NCBI GenBank assembly: GCA_022432975.1 | Contig: CM039508.1 | Span: 31,080,433 to 31,144,432 of the forward strand | DNA from: Begonia masoniana | Lineage: Eukaryota > Streptophyta > Magnoliopsida > Cucurbitales > Begoniaceae | Direction: 5' to 3' | DNA: 64,000 bases | Part shown: piece after piece, positions 10,025 through 20,598 of the stretch | Layout: the number at the start of each line of letters is the position of its first letter | Position numbering within the stretch: position 1 is the stretch's first letter | Notes under the pieces: model-generated | Seen by the model: the letters and a program-made list of their open reading frames with translations, nothing else | Database searches by the model: none | What the model was told of the DNA's origin: nothing | Position numbers and translations under genes: made by a program

Positions 10025-11171
10025 TAACTAGACAAGTAAAAGTTGCTTTTATCAATCAGGAAGTACCAAGACAAGATTCTATGCGATGTGGTTCTGATGC
10101 AAGTTTCTCATATTCTATTGGGAAGGCCTTGACAAATCGATCAAAAAGTCAAGCATAATGGGTACAAAAACGAGTACTCCTTAGTTTACAATGGAAGAAT
10201 GGTGGTCCTTAAACCATTGAAGCCATGGGAGGCAAATGAAGATCAAGATAGAATTGCCAAAATGTTTCAAAGAATTAAGGCTGAGGGAAAGAAAAATGGG
10301 AAAATAATTTAGTTGAAAAAGAGGCCGAAAAAAGAAAGAAAGTGAAGAAAAAAAAAAGTAGTTGAAAAGAAAGCAAAGAAGAGAGAAAAACTGAGGGAGA
10401 AAAAAGAAAACCTGGGGGGATAGAGAGAAGAACCAAGGGAGAGAGAGAGAGCAAAAATTGAGTGAAAAAAAAAATGTTTTGTTGAACAAAAGTGAGGATA
10501 AACGTGAGATAATTTTACTTTTATATAAAGATAACAATTTCTCTTCTAAGTGTTGTGTCTTTCTTTTGTAGGAAAATAAACAAATATGTCTCGAGGAGTT
10601 CCGAAGAGAAGTTCCTAGGTTGAGGGAGATTGAGAAGCAAAAATATCTCGTACTAAGTACATCAATTCCAAGTCGACCGAAAACATCAAATATGTTTGAG
10701 TGTTTGTAAGGTTATTTGGTTTATATAATGTATCTATTACTTGTATAAGGTTGGTAAATAATATATCAAAATCTTTTATTGAAAAATTTATCATTGTTTA
10801 CTTTGCACATAACTTGGGTTATGACAAAAATTTGTTCACATTTTGGGAAATTAAAATCAGATTTTAACGATTTAAAAGATGATAATTCTATTAGCTATTA
10901 TTCACTAATTTATATTACTGATTATTTTAATCTATTAAATCCATTAAATGTTTTAACTTTGTTTACTAATAAGTTTGCTATTGTGCATGGAAAAAAAAAA
11001 TGAAGTTGTTAGGAAATTTCATGCAATAGTAAGATTTATTTTTGAACCCGGAGATTGAGTTTGACTACATCTTCGAAAAGAAAGGTTTCTTAATCAACGA
11101 AAACGCAAGTTACATCAGCGAGGAGATGGTCCTTTTGATGTCTTCGAGCGCATAAAAGAAAACACCTATAA
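10025..11171 (+). pseudogene. Element D: protease end, purine-rich linker, short RT and integrase remnants
   Basis: After Cassandra the protease reading resumes (10025-10170) and is followed by a GA-rich linker (10290-10480) like the charged linker of the CRM-like element. A short RT-start remnant follows at 10590-10690 (ending TSIPSRPK). About 350 bp replaces nearly all of RT, RNase H and the integrase core. Then comes the integrase C-terminus (10890-11171), recognisable by NPLNVLTLFTNKF and FEPGD. Stops occur throughout. The same shortened layout recurs at 42368-44488, so the deletion was present before the local duplication. The piece ends at the LTR-C insertion. Confidence 0.78.
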
Positions 11172-11842
11172 TGTAACGCCCCCGAACCCGCCCTGGCTCG
11201 GTGCACTACTTGGCTCACACTTACTACATTTAAAACGACATTTAATATAATTTTCGATAAAATTTCGACTCGATTTTTGGATTTTTCGACAAATGGTTGG
11301 AAAACGTGCGTAAAATGAGTCGAAAGTTGAAAACAAACATCGTTTTCTTTACGAAAAATCGAGCAGCATAACATTTAATTTTTATAAATCCCAAAACATT
11401 AAAACAATAAAACATCAACCAAAAAGAGTTATAAATTCTCATCATTTCCACAAGCAGAAATCTACAATAAAACTACCAAAATAACAATTCTCACACACCT
11501 CCCAAAGACCATGGTTGAGACGCCCCGACAACTGCCCGCACCGACATGCCCTGTGCGTCGCCGACTTCTCCCTAGTCCTGGGCTTCCTCGTCTAGTTCAC
11601 CTGTAACTCTGTAGTCACCTACACAACAGAACACACACACACACGTAAGCTTACGCTTAGCAAGTAGGGGATAACAAATATAAACATGCACAATGCACAC
11701 ACAACCCTAACATATGCAGTTTCTACTCCCTCCGTTGTTCCGTTTCATTTTTCGTTGCATTTCTAGTATTTATTCATGCACGTTAACGACAAGACGTTAA
11801 ACCCTCTAGTGCTCCTCTTGCACGCTAACGACGAGGCGTTTA

Positions 11843-14491
11843 TGTGACGGCCCCAACCCGGTCAAGGCCACCACGGCGTAACCATAACATACTTTTAACT
11901 TTAGACCATCGTATTTTCACGTAAAATTTTTCTTTTTACACAACGCTATAAAATAAAACGGACCTAGACAAATGACCCGCTTCGATCAACCCTAAATAGA
12001 CTAACTTTAACTTAAACATGACGGGCATAAGAGTCGTCAACTTTAAAACCATTAAAACGAGGTAAAAATTCTTTTTCGGAAAACGTCGACTCGGATTTTG
12101 GGCCCTTAAAATTCTTTAAAATACGTAGGAATCACCCGTAAATATATTTAAAAAGTATCGTAAAAGGTCAGGTCGAAACAGGTTTGAAAAGTCAAAAATA
12201 AAAAAAATTGCACGTGGGTGCCCTGCGGTGTGCGCGCGCAGCACAAGACGCGCGCGTGCGCCATGCCACTGTTGCGCACCCCAAGCTTGATCGATCGGGC
12301 AGGCTCGGGTTTCCCAACTAAAATTTTACCCAAACCATGATCGATCGCGCCTTGGGCATGATCGATCGGGCCGGCTCGGGTTTTCCGACTAAAATTTACC
12401 CATAACCACTATCGATCGCGCCTCGGTCACGATCGATCGCGTGGGCCACATTCTGGGCGCGCCCAGCGCGCACGCCGCGCGCGTCACGCCCGGCCAGCAC
12501 GCACCAACGCCTGGCCTGCACCGGCCCCTCCCCTTTTTCCTTACCCTTAACAATTTTTTTTTTTTCCCAAACTCTTACCTTTCCCCTTAAACTTCCTAAA
12601 ACTCATTCCACAACCTTTTTAAACACAAAATCTTCAAACCCCAAAAATTCCGACTCATACACATACTCGAGCACGTATTTAAATTCATGAAAACAAACTT
12701 CATGGATCGCTCTAAAACCCGAGCGTATCCTTACAGTTCAAAGTGCCTAAAATCATTATATCAATTCGACATAGTCCTCAACACCATATTAAACTTAAAA
12801 GCGAAACTTCCTAAAACATCACCAAAACAAATACGTTTTTCAAATCATTCTAAACAACACTACTTCAAGCCTACATCCATTATACCATTTCAAAAATATC
12901 AACTCCTCTAAACATCACAGAATTTATCACCTCCTCTAATATTAATCTAATTCACACATATTACCACAAAATATATTAGAGCACAACCACGGATTCTCTT
13001 GACTAGCCAAAACACGTTCCGTCGCCACGAGCTCCGCCTATCGACCGACTACGCCTGATCATCAGGAGGGGGTTCCTCACCTTCGTTCTCGTCACCTACA
13101 TCATACGATAAACACATTAAGCCTAATGCTTAGTAAAGGGGTGCACTAAAACATGTTCGTTATACATAATGCATGATTTTTCAAAACATGTTCGTTTTTC
13201 ATTTATTCACTTTACATAACTTATACATATATATCTTTAAGCATGAGTAGGCACAGGCCTACCCTATAGACCATACACTTGCCCTGAGTTGCCATGACGT
13301 AGTTTCGTGCCCTGAGTTGCCATTAACGTGCTCTGTGCCCTACTCATCCTTCAACTTTACTTAACATTATCACTTTACTTTGTTTATTTAAAAATATGTA
13401 TGCAAGAACATATCATTAAATCTTAAGGGAGAAAACATGATACATGAAGCATGGTACAACCAAACAATCATCCAAACATTCATAACGTGCATAAACGAGC
13501 CTAACAGACCACTAATAGGAAACGTCCTAGTCTACCCAACTATTCATAACCCCGAAATCCTGAAAACATCACCAAAACATTAAATTCCTAACATCGATAT
13601 GACGTAGGGCCGTAAGGGTCGGAAACCTAACACCACTTACCTGGAGTCCTAGCTATGCCGAGCACCGTCCTTTGAGAGCTTGGGTTACCTAAGGCATTAT
13701 CATAGCACGTCATTAGTATCGACTCTATATTATAAAATTTAAGACTAAACGAAAACCCCGAGCTAAGATAATTTTCCAAAAACTCTATTTCACTTCATTC
13801 GGGCATTTCATCGAGCACTAAACGCTCATGATTTACAAAGCTCCATTAATGGTGTTTTACTAACCTCCAACCCCCAAAACCTAACCTTAAGTATTCACTC
13901 ACACCATTAATTCACTATACGTACCTAGATAATAACCAAAACATCATCCACGAGCCATAAAATCGCTATCCTATCGATTTCTCACAAATCTATAAATTTT
14001 ATAGTAAACCCTAAATCAAAACAAACCCTAAAACATCAACTAAACTTGCCCCAAAGTGTAGAACTTACCTAGAGTATGGATTAGGGGAAGAAAGCTTGAA
14101 AGAAAATCGCCAGACCGGAGGAGCCCGATCACGTTGAGAGATGGCAGTGGAAAAGGGGAAGAAATCGTGAGGAACTCACTTTGGAGAAGAGGGAAATGAA
14201 AAGAAAAGAAGGAGTTTTAGGTTTTATAAAAATTTTGACTTCAAAATTACCTAAATGCCCTTTTGTAAATTTCTTGCATAAACTCATAAATTAACCAATC
14301 GATTCGGTTTTCTCTAAATTTTCTTATTTCTCCAAATATTCCAACTTATTCCTAGGGTTCTAATAAAACTTCCCGTTCGCTAATCGGGCATAATTTACTA
14401 TTTTTTTACGAATTAAAACACTATAAGGCTTAAAATTTAAGACTCGGAAATCTATAACCCGAACCCACAACTAAATTTTCTGGGCGTTACA
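11843..14491 (-). mobile_element. Solo LTR-B (2649 bp)
   Basis: It runs from TGTGACGGCC at 11843 to GGGCGTTACA at 14491 and is flanked by the TSD GTTTA (11838-11842 and 14492-14496). The plus-strand reading parallels the Tekay LTR at 5830-8267 (for example the CCTAGCTATGCCGAGCACCGTCC block near 13648), so it comes from a related element on the minus strand. It contains GATCGATCG clusters in a roughly 70-bp repeat (12287-12450), inside a GC-rich stretch 12200-12530. No gene is present. Confidence 0.92.
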
Positions 14492-14546
14492 GTTTAACTC
14501 CCTAGTGCATGCTCTAGCACGTTAACGACGAGACGTTAAACCCTCT

Positions 14547-15309
14547 TGATGTGAATCAAAGTGCAACCAACTTAAAGCCCAAAGTTAAAGATCCATGTCA
14601 AGATATTGGAGGTCCAATGACAAGATCAAGAACCAAGAAAATGCATGAAGCCTTAAATGGATTGATTATAGAAATCCAAGAGAAAGATTATTTCCAACAC
14701 GAGCTGAAATTAATAAATTTGTTAAGTATTGAAGAGGATGCTTGGGAAGAAAAGAAGGCCAAAGATACTTGAAAACTACCTAAAGATTTAGTGGCAAGAG
14801 AGATGGAAGCACAACAACAAAACAAATTTGGCAAGCAATTATTTCCTAATTATAGTTTTAGAAAGTTTCTTAATTATAGTTTTAGAAAGCTTTCATAATC
14901 TTAGATTTAGAAAGTTTTCCTAAGTATTATTTTAGAAAGTTTCCTAATTATTGTTTTAGTAATATTTCCTAATTAAATTGGGATAGTTTGTAGCCTATTT
15001 AAAGGCATAAACCTTGCAACATTAAAAAGTAATATACATGATTTTGAGTTACTCTTTGTGAGAATTTTCTCTTTGGTTCTTTGTGAAGAACTAGATCTTC
15101 TTCAAGTCAAAACTTGAAAGATCAACTTGATAGCTTTGGTTCTAACCATAAGTTCGGTTACGGGTCAAGCTTCTTGTTTGATAACTTTGGTTCCGTCGGC
15201 AAGGTTCGATTGGGGTCAAGCTCCTTATACTTGATTTCAAAGGCGTTTCTGAGTTTCTATTCCGCGTTGTTGAAGGGTCTCGGGTTTCATATACCTGTGG
15301 TTCTCATCA
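14547..15309 (+). repeat. 5' LTR of CRM-like element
   Basis: The LTR is 763 bp. Its start encodes the same peptide tail (14551-14772, including GGPMTRSRTKKMHEALNG) as the 3' LTR, because in this family the pol frame ends inside the LTR. A TATTTAAAGG box at about 14995-15004 is a plausible core promoter. It carries about 24 bp more than the 3' LTR in the ATTATAGTTTTAGAAAG repeats near 14850-14960. Confidence 0.93.
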
Positions 15310-15311
15310 TT

Positions 15312-15323
15312 TGGTATCAGAGC
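15312..15323 (+). other. Primer binding site (tRNA-iMet) of CRM-like element
   Basis: TGGTATCAGAGC lies two bases after the LTR end TCATCA at 15309. The leader that follows (15324-16104) is AT-rich, holds A runs near 15390-15530 and the short tandem repeat at 15662-15803, and shows no gene. Confidence 0.95.
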
Positions 15324-15661
15324 TTTGGCTCCTAGATTCAAGTTTCTATTTTTTTTTTCTTCTTATTCTTCTAGAGTTTCTTCCTTTGAAAATTAAAAAA
15401 AAAATTGAAATTTGAAAAAAAAAATCCAAAAATTCAAAAAAAAAAAAATCAGAAATTCCAAAAAAAAAATCATTGAATCAACGATTCTCTTTACTTGTCA
15501 AGTTTTCTTATTTAAAAAAAAAAAATCTCAGTATTTCGAGTATCAATATATCGAGTGTCAATTTCTTCTTCTTCATAATAAGCATCAATATTTGCTTTTG
15601 GGTGTGATTATTCAAATATTTTTAGATTGTCTCAATTATTCCAAGTTATTGATCCTACTTT

Positions 15662-15803
15662 CATAAAAAGTTTCCTTTCTTAAAAAGTTTCCTTCCATGA
15701 AAAGTTTCCTTTCATAAAAAGTTTCTTTTCTTGAAAAGTTTCCTTTCGTGAAAAGTTTCTTTTCGTAAAAAGTTTCCTTTCTTGAAAAGTTTCCTTTCTT
15801 GAA
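15662..15803 (+). repeat. 18-bp tandem repeat in gag leader
   Basis: About eight units of the form AAAAGTTTCCTTTCTTG, with small variants, lie in the untranslated leader upstream of gag. Function is unknown; it may be simple replication slippage. Confidence 0.85.
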
Positions 15804-16104
15804 GTCTTATATCCTATTCTAAATTGTTTGATTCTAATCGATTTTGAAAATTAGAATTTTGAGTCAAAAAGTTTGATCTTACTTGTTTTTGCTTGTTGAA
15901 TTTTTCTCTTCATTAGGTTTTTACATAAAGAGAAAATTGAGAGGTAAAAGGCAAGAGGGTGAGACTATCATATAAAAGCCATTATTTGAGGGAAACACGA
16001 GTGGAGAGGCATATAATCGAGTGTAAACACGTGAGGGAGTGAGTGAGTTCTATTTACTTACTTTTTTTGTTCAATAATAATTTTTATTTTTCTTTCTTGA
16101 AATT

Positions 16105-16503
16105 ATGAGTAGTGAGGAAAGACGTGCTAACTTTAATCTGGAGATGTACATGAAGGCTATACAAGATCAAATTAAGAATTTAGACATGAGGTATGAAAGA
16201 ATAAAGTCACCATCTAATAGCCGTGCACAAAGGGACAAATCACCAGTGGAGCATTACTATGGGGAATCTGATTACGAGGATGGCAATTACAGAAGAGAGA
16301 GATATGTGAGAACAAACCGTGAGGATGGAAATCTAAGCAACATCAAAACGATCATCCCTCCTTTTGAAAGTAAAAGTGATCCTCAACTTTATATAGAATG
16401 GGAAAGAAAAGTTGAACAGATGTTTGAATGTCAGCATATGGTGGGATCAATTAGTGAAAACATGAAAAAGTTATGGAGAACAACCCCTACGCACATGAGA
16501 TGA
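16105..16503 (+). CDS. Gag N-terminal frame of CRM-like element (truncated)
   Basis: The frame is 132 residues from the Met that opens [20 protein letters not shown], the first Met after the leader. A helical N-terminus is followed by an acidic and arginine-rich stretch and by the capsid entry IIPPFES....[15 protein letters not shown] (residues about 87-113). After that the capsid segment expected to hold a WW motif is missing and the frame ends at TGA. The next frame resumes Gag in another register from about 16505 ([10 protein letters not shown]), with a further TAG near 16600. Internal deletion plus frameshift therefore breaks Gag. Confidence 0.8.
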   Translation: MSSEERRANFNLEMYMKAIQDQIKNLDMRYERIKSPSNSRAQRDKSPVEHYYGESDYEDGNYRRERYVRTNREDGNLSNIKTIIPPFESKSDPQLYIEWERKVEQMFECQHMVGSISENMKKLWRTTPTHMR

Positions 16504-16618
16504 TATGAAGGTACAAATGCGCAAAAGATTTATTCATAACCACTATTATCGAGATGTGTGTAGGAAACTACAAGATTTGACTCAAGGAATCAAAAGTGTA
16601 TAGGAATATTACAAAAAG

Positions 16619-17813
16619 TTGGAGGTAGCCATGGTAAGGGCTAGAGTGGACGAGGATGATGAAGCGACAATGGCGCGATTCATTGGAGGTTTAAATAGAG
16701 AAATCGCTGACATTGTGGATTTGCATCATTATGTGGATTTAGAGGAATTGTTGCACAAGTCCATCAAAGTTGAGGGGCAATTGAAATTGAGGAACTCTAA
16801 GATCGGATCAACCTCGAACTCTTTATGGAAATCTAATTGGAGGAGTGATAAGCCTAATTCAAAATCGAAGGAGGAGTTCAAAGGGAAAACCACGACATTG
16901 AATACCACCCCCATAAAAGGTAAAACCGAGACTTCCACTCCTATTAAGTCTCGAGAGATTAAATGTTTTAGATGTCAAGGTTTTGCCCATATTGCTTCTA
17001 ATTGTCCGAATAAAAGAGCTATAATTACTTTGGATAATGGTGATATAGTAAGTATAAGTTCAAGTGATGATGAAATGCCACCATTAAAAGATTGTAGCGA
17101 CGTGGATATAGAGGAACCTGTGAGAGGAGAATTATTGATCACTAGACGTATACTCAACGTTCAAGCCAATGAGGATGGAGATAAAGTGCAAAGGGAAAAT
17201 ATATTTCACACTAGATTCCACGTGAATAACAAGGTATGTAGTTTAATAATTGATAGTGGGAGTTGTACCAATGTTGCTAGCACTTTATTGGTAGAAAAAT
17301 TGAGCTTGGAAATCATTAAGCATCCTAAGCCATACAAGCTACAATGGTTGAGTGATTGTGGAGAAGTGAAAGTAACTAAGCAAGTGAAGGTTCGAATCGC
17401 AATTGGTAAGTATAAAGATGAGGTTCTTTGCGATGTAGTACCCATGCAAGCTACACATATCCTGTTGGGGAGACCATGGCAATTCGATAGAAATGTCAAG
17501 CACAATGGTTTTAAGAATGAGTACTCCTTTGATCAAAATAGTCAGAAGATAATTTTCAAACCACTAAAATCGTGGGAGGCTAATGAGGATCAAGATAGGA
17601 CTGCAAAAGAATTCAAAAAGAGAAAAAAGTCATTGAGTGAGCAAAAACATGAAAAAGAAGAGAATAGAGTGAGTGAAAGAGAGAAAAAAGAGTGCAATGA
17701 GAGAAAAAATGAGAGTGAGAGAAAACAAGAGGAGAGTGGGAGAATAAGTGGAATGGCAAGAAAAAGTGAGGTTAAAAGTGTGATGATAACGAGGCAAGAA
17801 GTACTTGTATTGT
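16619..17813 (+). CDS. Gag C-terminus and aspartic protease of CRM-like element
   Basis: Counted from the Met at 16625-level context (frame opens at 16619), residues 20-55 are the end of capsid, the zinc knuckle is C116/C119/H124/C129 with Ala instead of the usual Gly before His, and the protease active site is LIIDSGSCTNVAS with D212. GRPWQFDR follows near residue 285. Residues about 315-370 are a very charged K/E/R linker. The reading stops being element sequence at 17813, where array E is inserted within the TSD ATTGT; it would resume at 32644. The first Met is internal to Gag, so this is not a natural start. Confidence 0.85.
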
Positions 17814-20598
17814 TGTAACACCCGAGTTTTTCGGGTTTCCGCTCCAAGGCTATTTTCATAAATAAGTAAATTAGATCCGTTTTGCGGGCAGATAGTTTTA
17901 TTAGGACCCTGGAAATTTATGGGGATTTGTAGAAGAATAAGTGGAATTTTAGAAACCCAAATCGAGAAGAGTAATATTAGAGTTCCCGTTTTACCCTTTT
18001 AGTATGTTAATTCGTAAAAATAGCAAAATAAGTCCGTTTTGGGAACGGTGAGTTTTGTTAGAACTCTAATATTAAATTGGAATATTTGGAGAAATAAGAA
18101 AATTGCAGAAAAATCGAATTGATAGACTAATTAAAGAATTAAGCATAGAATTGAGTTAAGGGTATTTAAGTAAATTAAAAAGTAAAGATTTTATAATTTT
18201 TATAAAAAATAACATTTTTTATAAAAAATGGAATGGCTTCGCGATGAAGCCATTCCCCTGCTGCCGAGCCCCGATGCCGAGAGAGAGAAAGGGACACGCG
18301 CGCGACCTTTCGACGGCGACCACGGCTCCGACCACCGTTCAGACGTGCCGACGCCGGCGAGCTGAACCAGAGCTCGGTTCGGCCTTCTCCGCGCCAGACC
18401 TGACCGAAAACAGGTTGAGTTTCTTCCCTATTTTCGTTCTGTTCATGGCCGACGGTGGCAAGCTCGATTGAGCTCCGTCCACCGGCCCTTTTTGGTTGCT
18501 TTCAGCGTCAAATGGCCGAGCTCGGTGCTGGCATGGATTGCCGAGCAATGAGGAGCTCGGATTTGGGGGAAAACCGTGGGCTAGGTTTTTGGAGCTCGGG
18601 TTTTCGTGTGGGATTCCGAGTTTTCTTATTAGATTATGTTAATTGGATGATAGGAGGATAGATTAGTGAGGAATTGAGAGAGTTTTGATGAAAAATTGAA
18701 AAAAGTGAAATTTTGGGAAAAAGGGGCAGTTCGGGTTTTGCCCTTTTTGACCTTGTTCCGGTCATTTGTTTTAAAATTCCTTTTGGCAGATTAAAATAGG
18801 TTATTAGAGGAGTACGTGGCCGCTGGAATCGTTCGATTCCGATAACCGACGCGAAAGTTACGCGCGTTCGAAGTTTTAGGTCAGTTTTTACCGAACCCAA
18901 ATTAGTGGCCCATTTAATTAGGTTTTAGTTGGATTTGGCTAGAGACTTGGTTTAAGTTTAGAGTTCAATTATTTAGGATCGGTTTTAAATGCCTTAATTG
19001 TGAAATGCTTTAGGTGGAGACGACCTTTGGACGGTGCTCGGCTTACTACGGACGCCAGATAAGTGGATGTTAGGCTTTCGGCCCTTAAGGCCCTACATTG
19101 TGTCAACATTAGGTTTTTTCTGCTTTGATGATGATTTTCTGATTGTGGGGATTAATGAGTCGGGTAGCTTAGAATGTTAGTTGTTTGTGAAGTTCGTTAA
19201 GAGTAGTATATGTCCATGTACGTAGTGAATTGTTTGATGATATGTTTTGATGATATGTCGTACATAGATTTCTCATGCATCATGTTTTAAAAGAAAAGTA
19301 CGAAAATGTTTTAGCATATGATTTCACGATTTAAACGTAGAAACGACAACGATGTAAAACGAAAATGTATAGTGTCTGAGGGAAGTGGTTCACCCTTCAG
19401 ATGTAAAGTTGTGGAACGTCCAGAAAATGTATGATATCTGAGGGAAGTGGTTCACCCTTCAGATAAAGATTTATATGTGGAACGTCTAGAGATGGAGAAA
19501 CTAATCCGCCCTCCATTGGTAGAGGATTACATGTATGTACGATGGAAATGAAATGAATATGTATGATGAAACGAAATGAAATGAATATGTATGAGGAAAC
19601 GAAACGAAATGAATATGAACGATGAAACGAAACGAAATGATTATGTACGATGAAACTGTAGAAACTGCATATGTTAAGTAAAATGTTTTAAATTCATATA
19701 GTGCATCCCCTTACTAAGCATTAGGCTTACTGTTTATGTTGCATGATGTAGGTGACAGGTGTGAACTCGATGACAAAGAATAGGTGGTCGACGGATTGTG
19801 CTCGTGGCGACGGGGTGTGTTTTTGTTTGGCTAGATGATCCGATGGTGTGCCCCGAACTGTTTTGGTGGCGAATGGATGTGAGTTAGTTTTGTTGGTTAG
19901 AAAGGTGATGGATTTTAGGGTGTATATTTAAGTTTAATATTCAGGAAATTTTATAGTGGATATAGGTTTGAAGTAGTACTATTTGAATGATTTGTTAATG
20001 TATGTCCTTGGTGATGTTTTAGGGAATTTAGTGCTTATGCTCGATGTATGTTTTGAGGATTTGATTCGGTTTTGTTTGTGAAAGCATCAAAGTGTTTAAG
20101 TATGTAGATTGAATGTTTTAATAGAAAGATGTATGAATGGTCGAGTTTTGATGTATATGTAGTGGTAGTAGATTGTTTAGAATGTAGAGTCTTAATTTTA
20201 GAAATATACTGGAACTGCTTGGGTTATTTTAACAGGTAAGGATAAGCTATATTTTTAGAGCGATCGATGCAGTTCGTTTTCTTGAATTTGTCTGAAATTG
20301 TAGGTTATATTAGTGTCATGTTTTGATGATCGAGGAATGAGTGATTTTAAGGGATTTCAACAATCCGAGACTTCAATTTAATGATTTAGAAGTCGAAACG
20401 TTATGAGTGATATAAAAAGAAAAATTTACGTGGTTACGAGAGTTTAAAGTTAAGGTTACGTTAGGGTTAGTTTGTTTAAGGGTTTTGGGTTATGTTTAAA
20501 GTAAAAATGAAAAAGTTTATGCGAAAAATACGAGGGCTTAGGTAATGATTATGTCACGGCAAGTCCGTGGCGGCCCTGATCGGGTTGGGGTCGTCACA
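17814..20598 (+). repeat. LTR 1 of array E
   Basis: It runs from TGTAACACCCGAG to GGTCGTCACA. It holds an AT-rich box and hairpin (18201-18256), a GC-rich segment 18257-18620, two 60-bp repeats around TCTGAGGGAAGTGGTTCACCC (19373-19500), and about four units of GATGAAACGAAACGAAATGA (19540-19665). The small open frames in the GC-rich part recur identically in all three LTRs and are not genes. Confidence 0.95.
18201..18256 (+). promoter_or_regulatory. Putative LTR-E core promoter and start-site hairpin
   Basis: TATAAAAAATAAC and TTTTTTATAAAAAA boxes are followed by GGAATGGCTTC, a five-base loop GCGAT and GAAGCCATTCC, a perfect 11-bp stem (18230-18256), and then GC-rich DNA. The abrupt AT-to-GC change is typical of an LTR promoter and start of R. 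The same arrangement is at 24249-24275 and 30270-30296 in the other two LTRs. The promoter role is inferred. Confidence 0.4.

Noticed and set aside
10181..10537. Phe/Ser/Leu-rich antisense frames at 10.2-10.5, 17.6-17.8 and 42.4-42.8 kb resembling membrane proteins
   Set aside because: They are the antisense of the purine-rich Gag-Pol linker (K/E-rich) of D and the CRM-like element.
18244..18900. Set of four small frames repeated at 18.2-18.9, 24.3-24.9 and 30.3-30.9 kb
   Set aside because: They overlap on both strands within the GC-rich part of the E LTR and match no protein I recognise; their recurrence reflects the LTR repeats.
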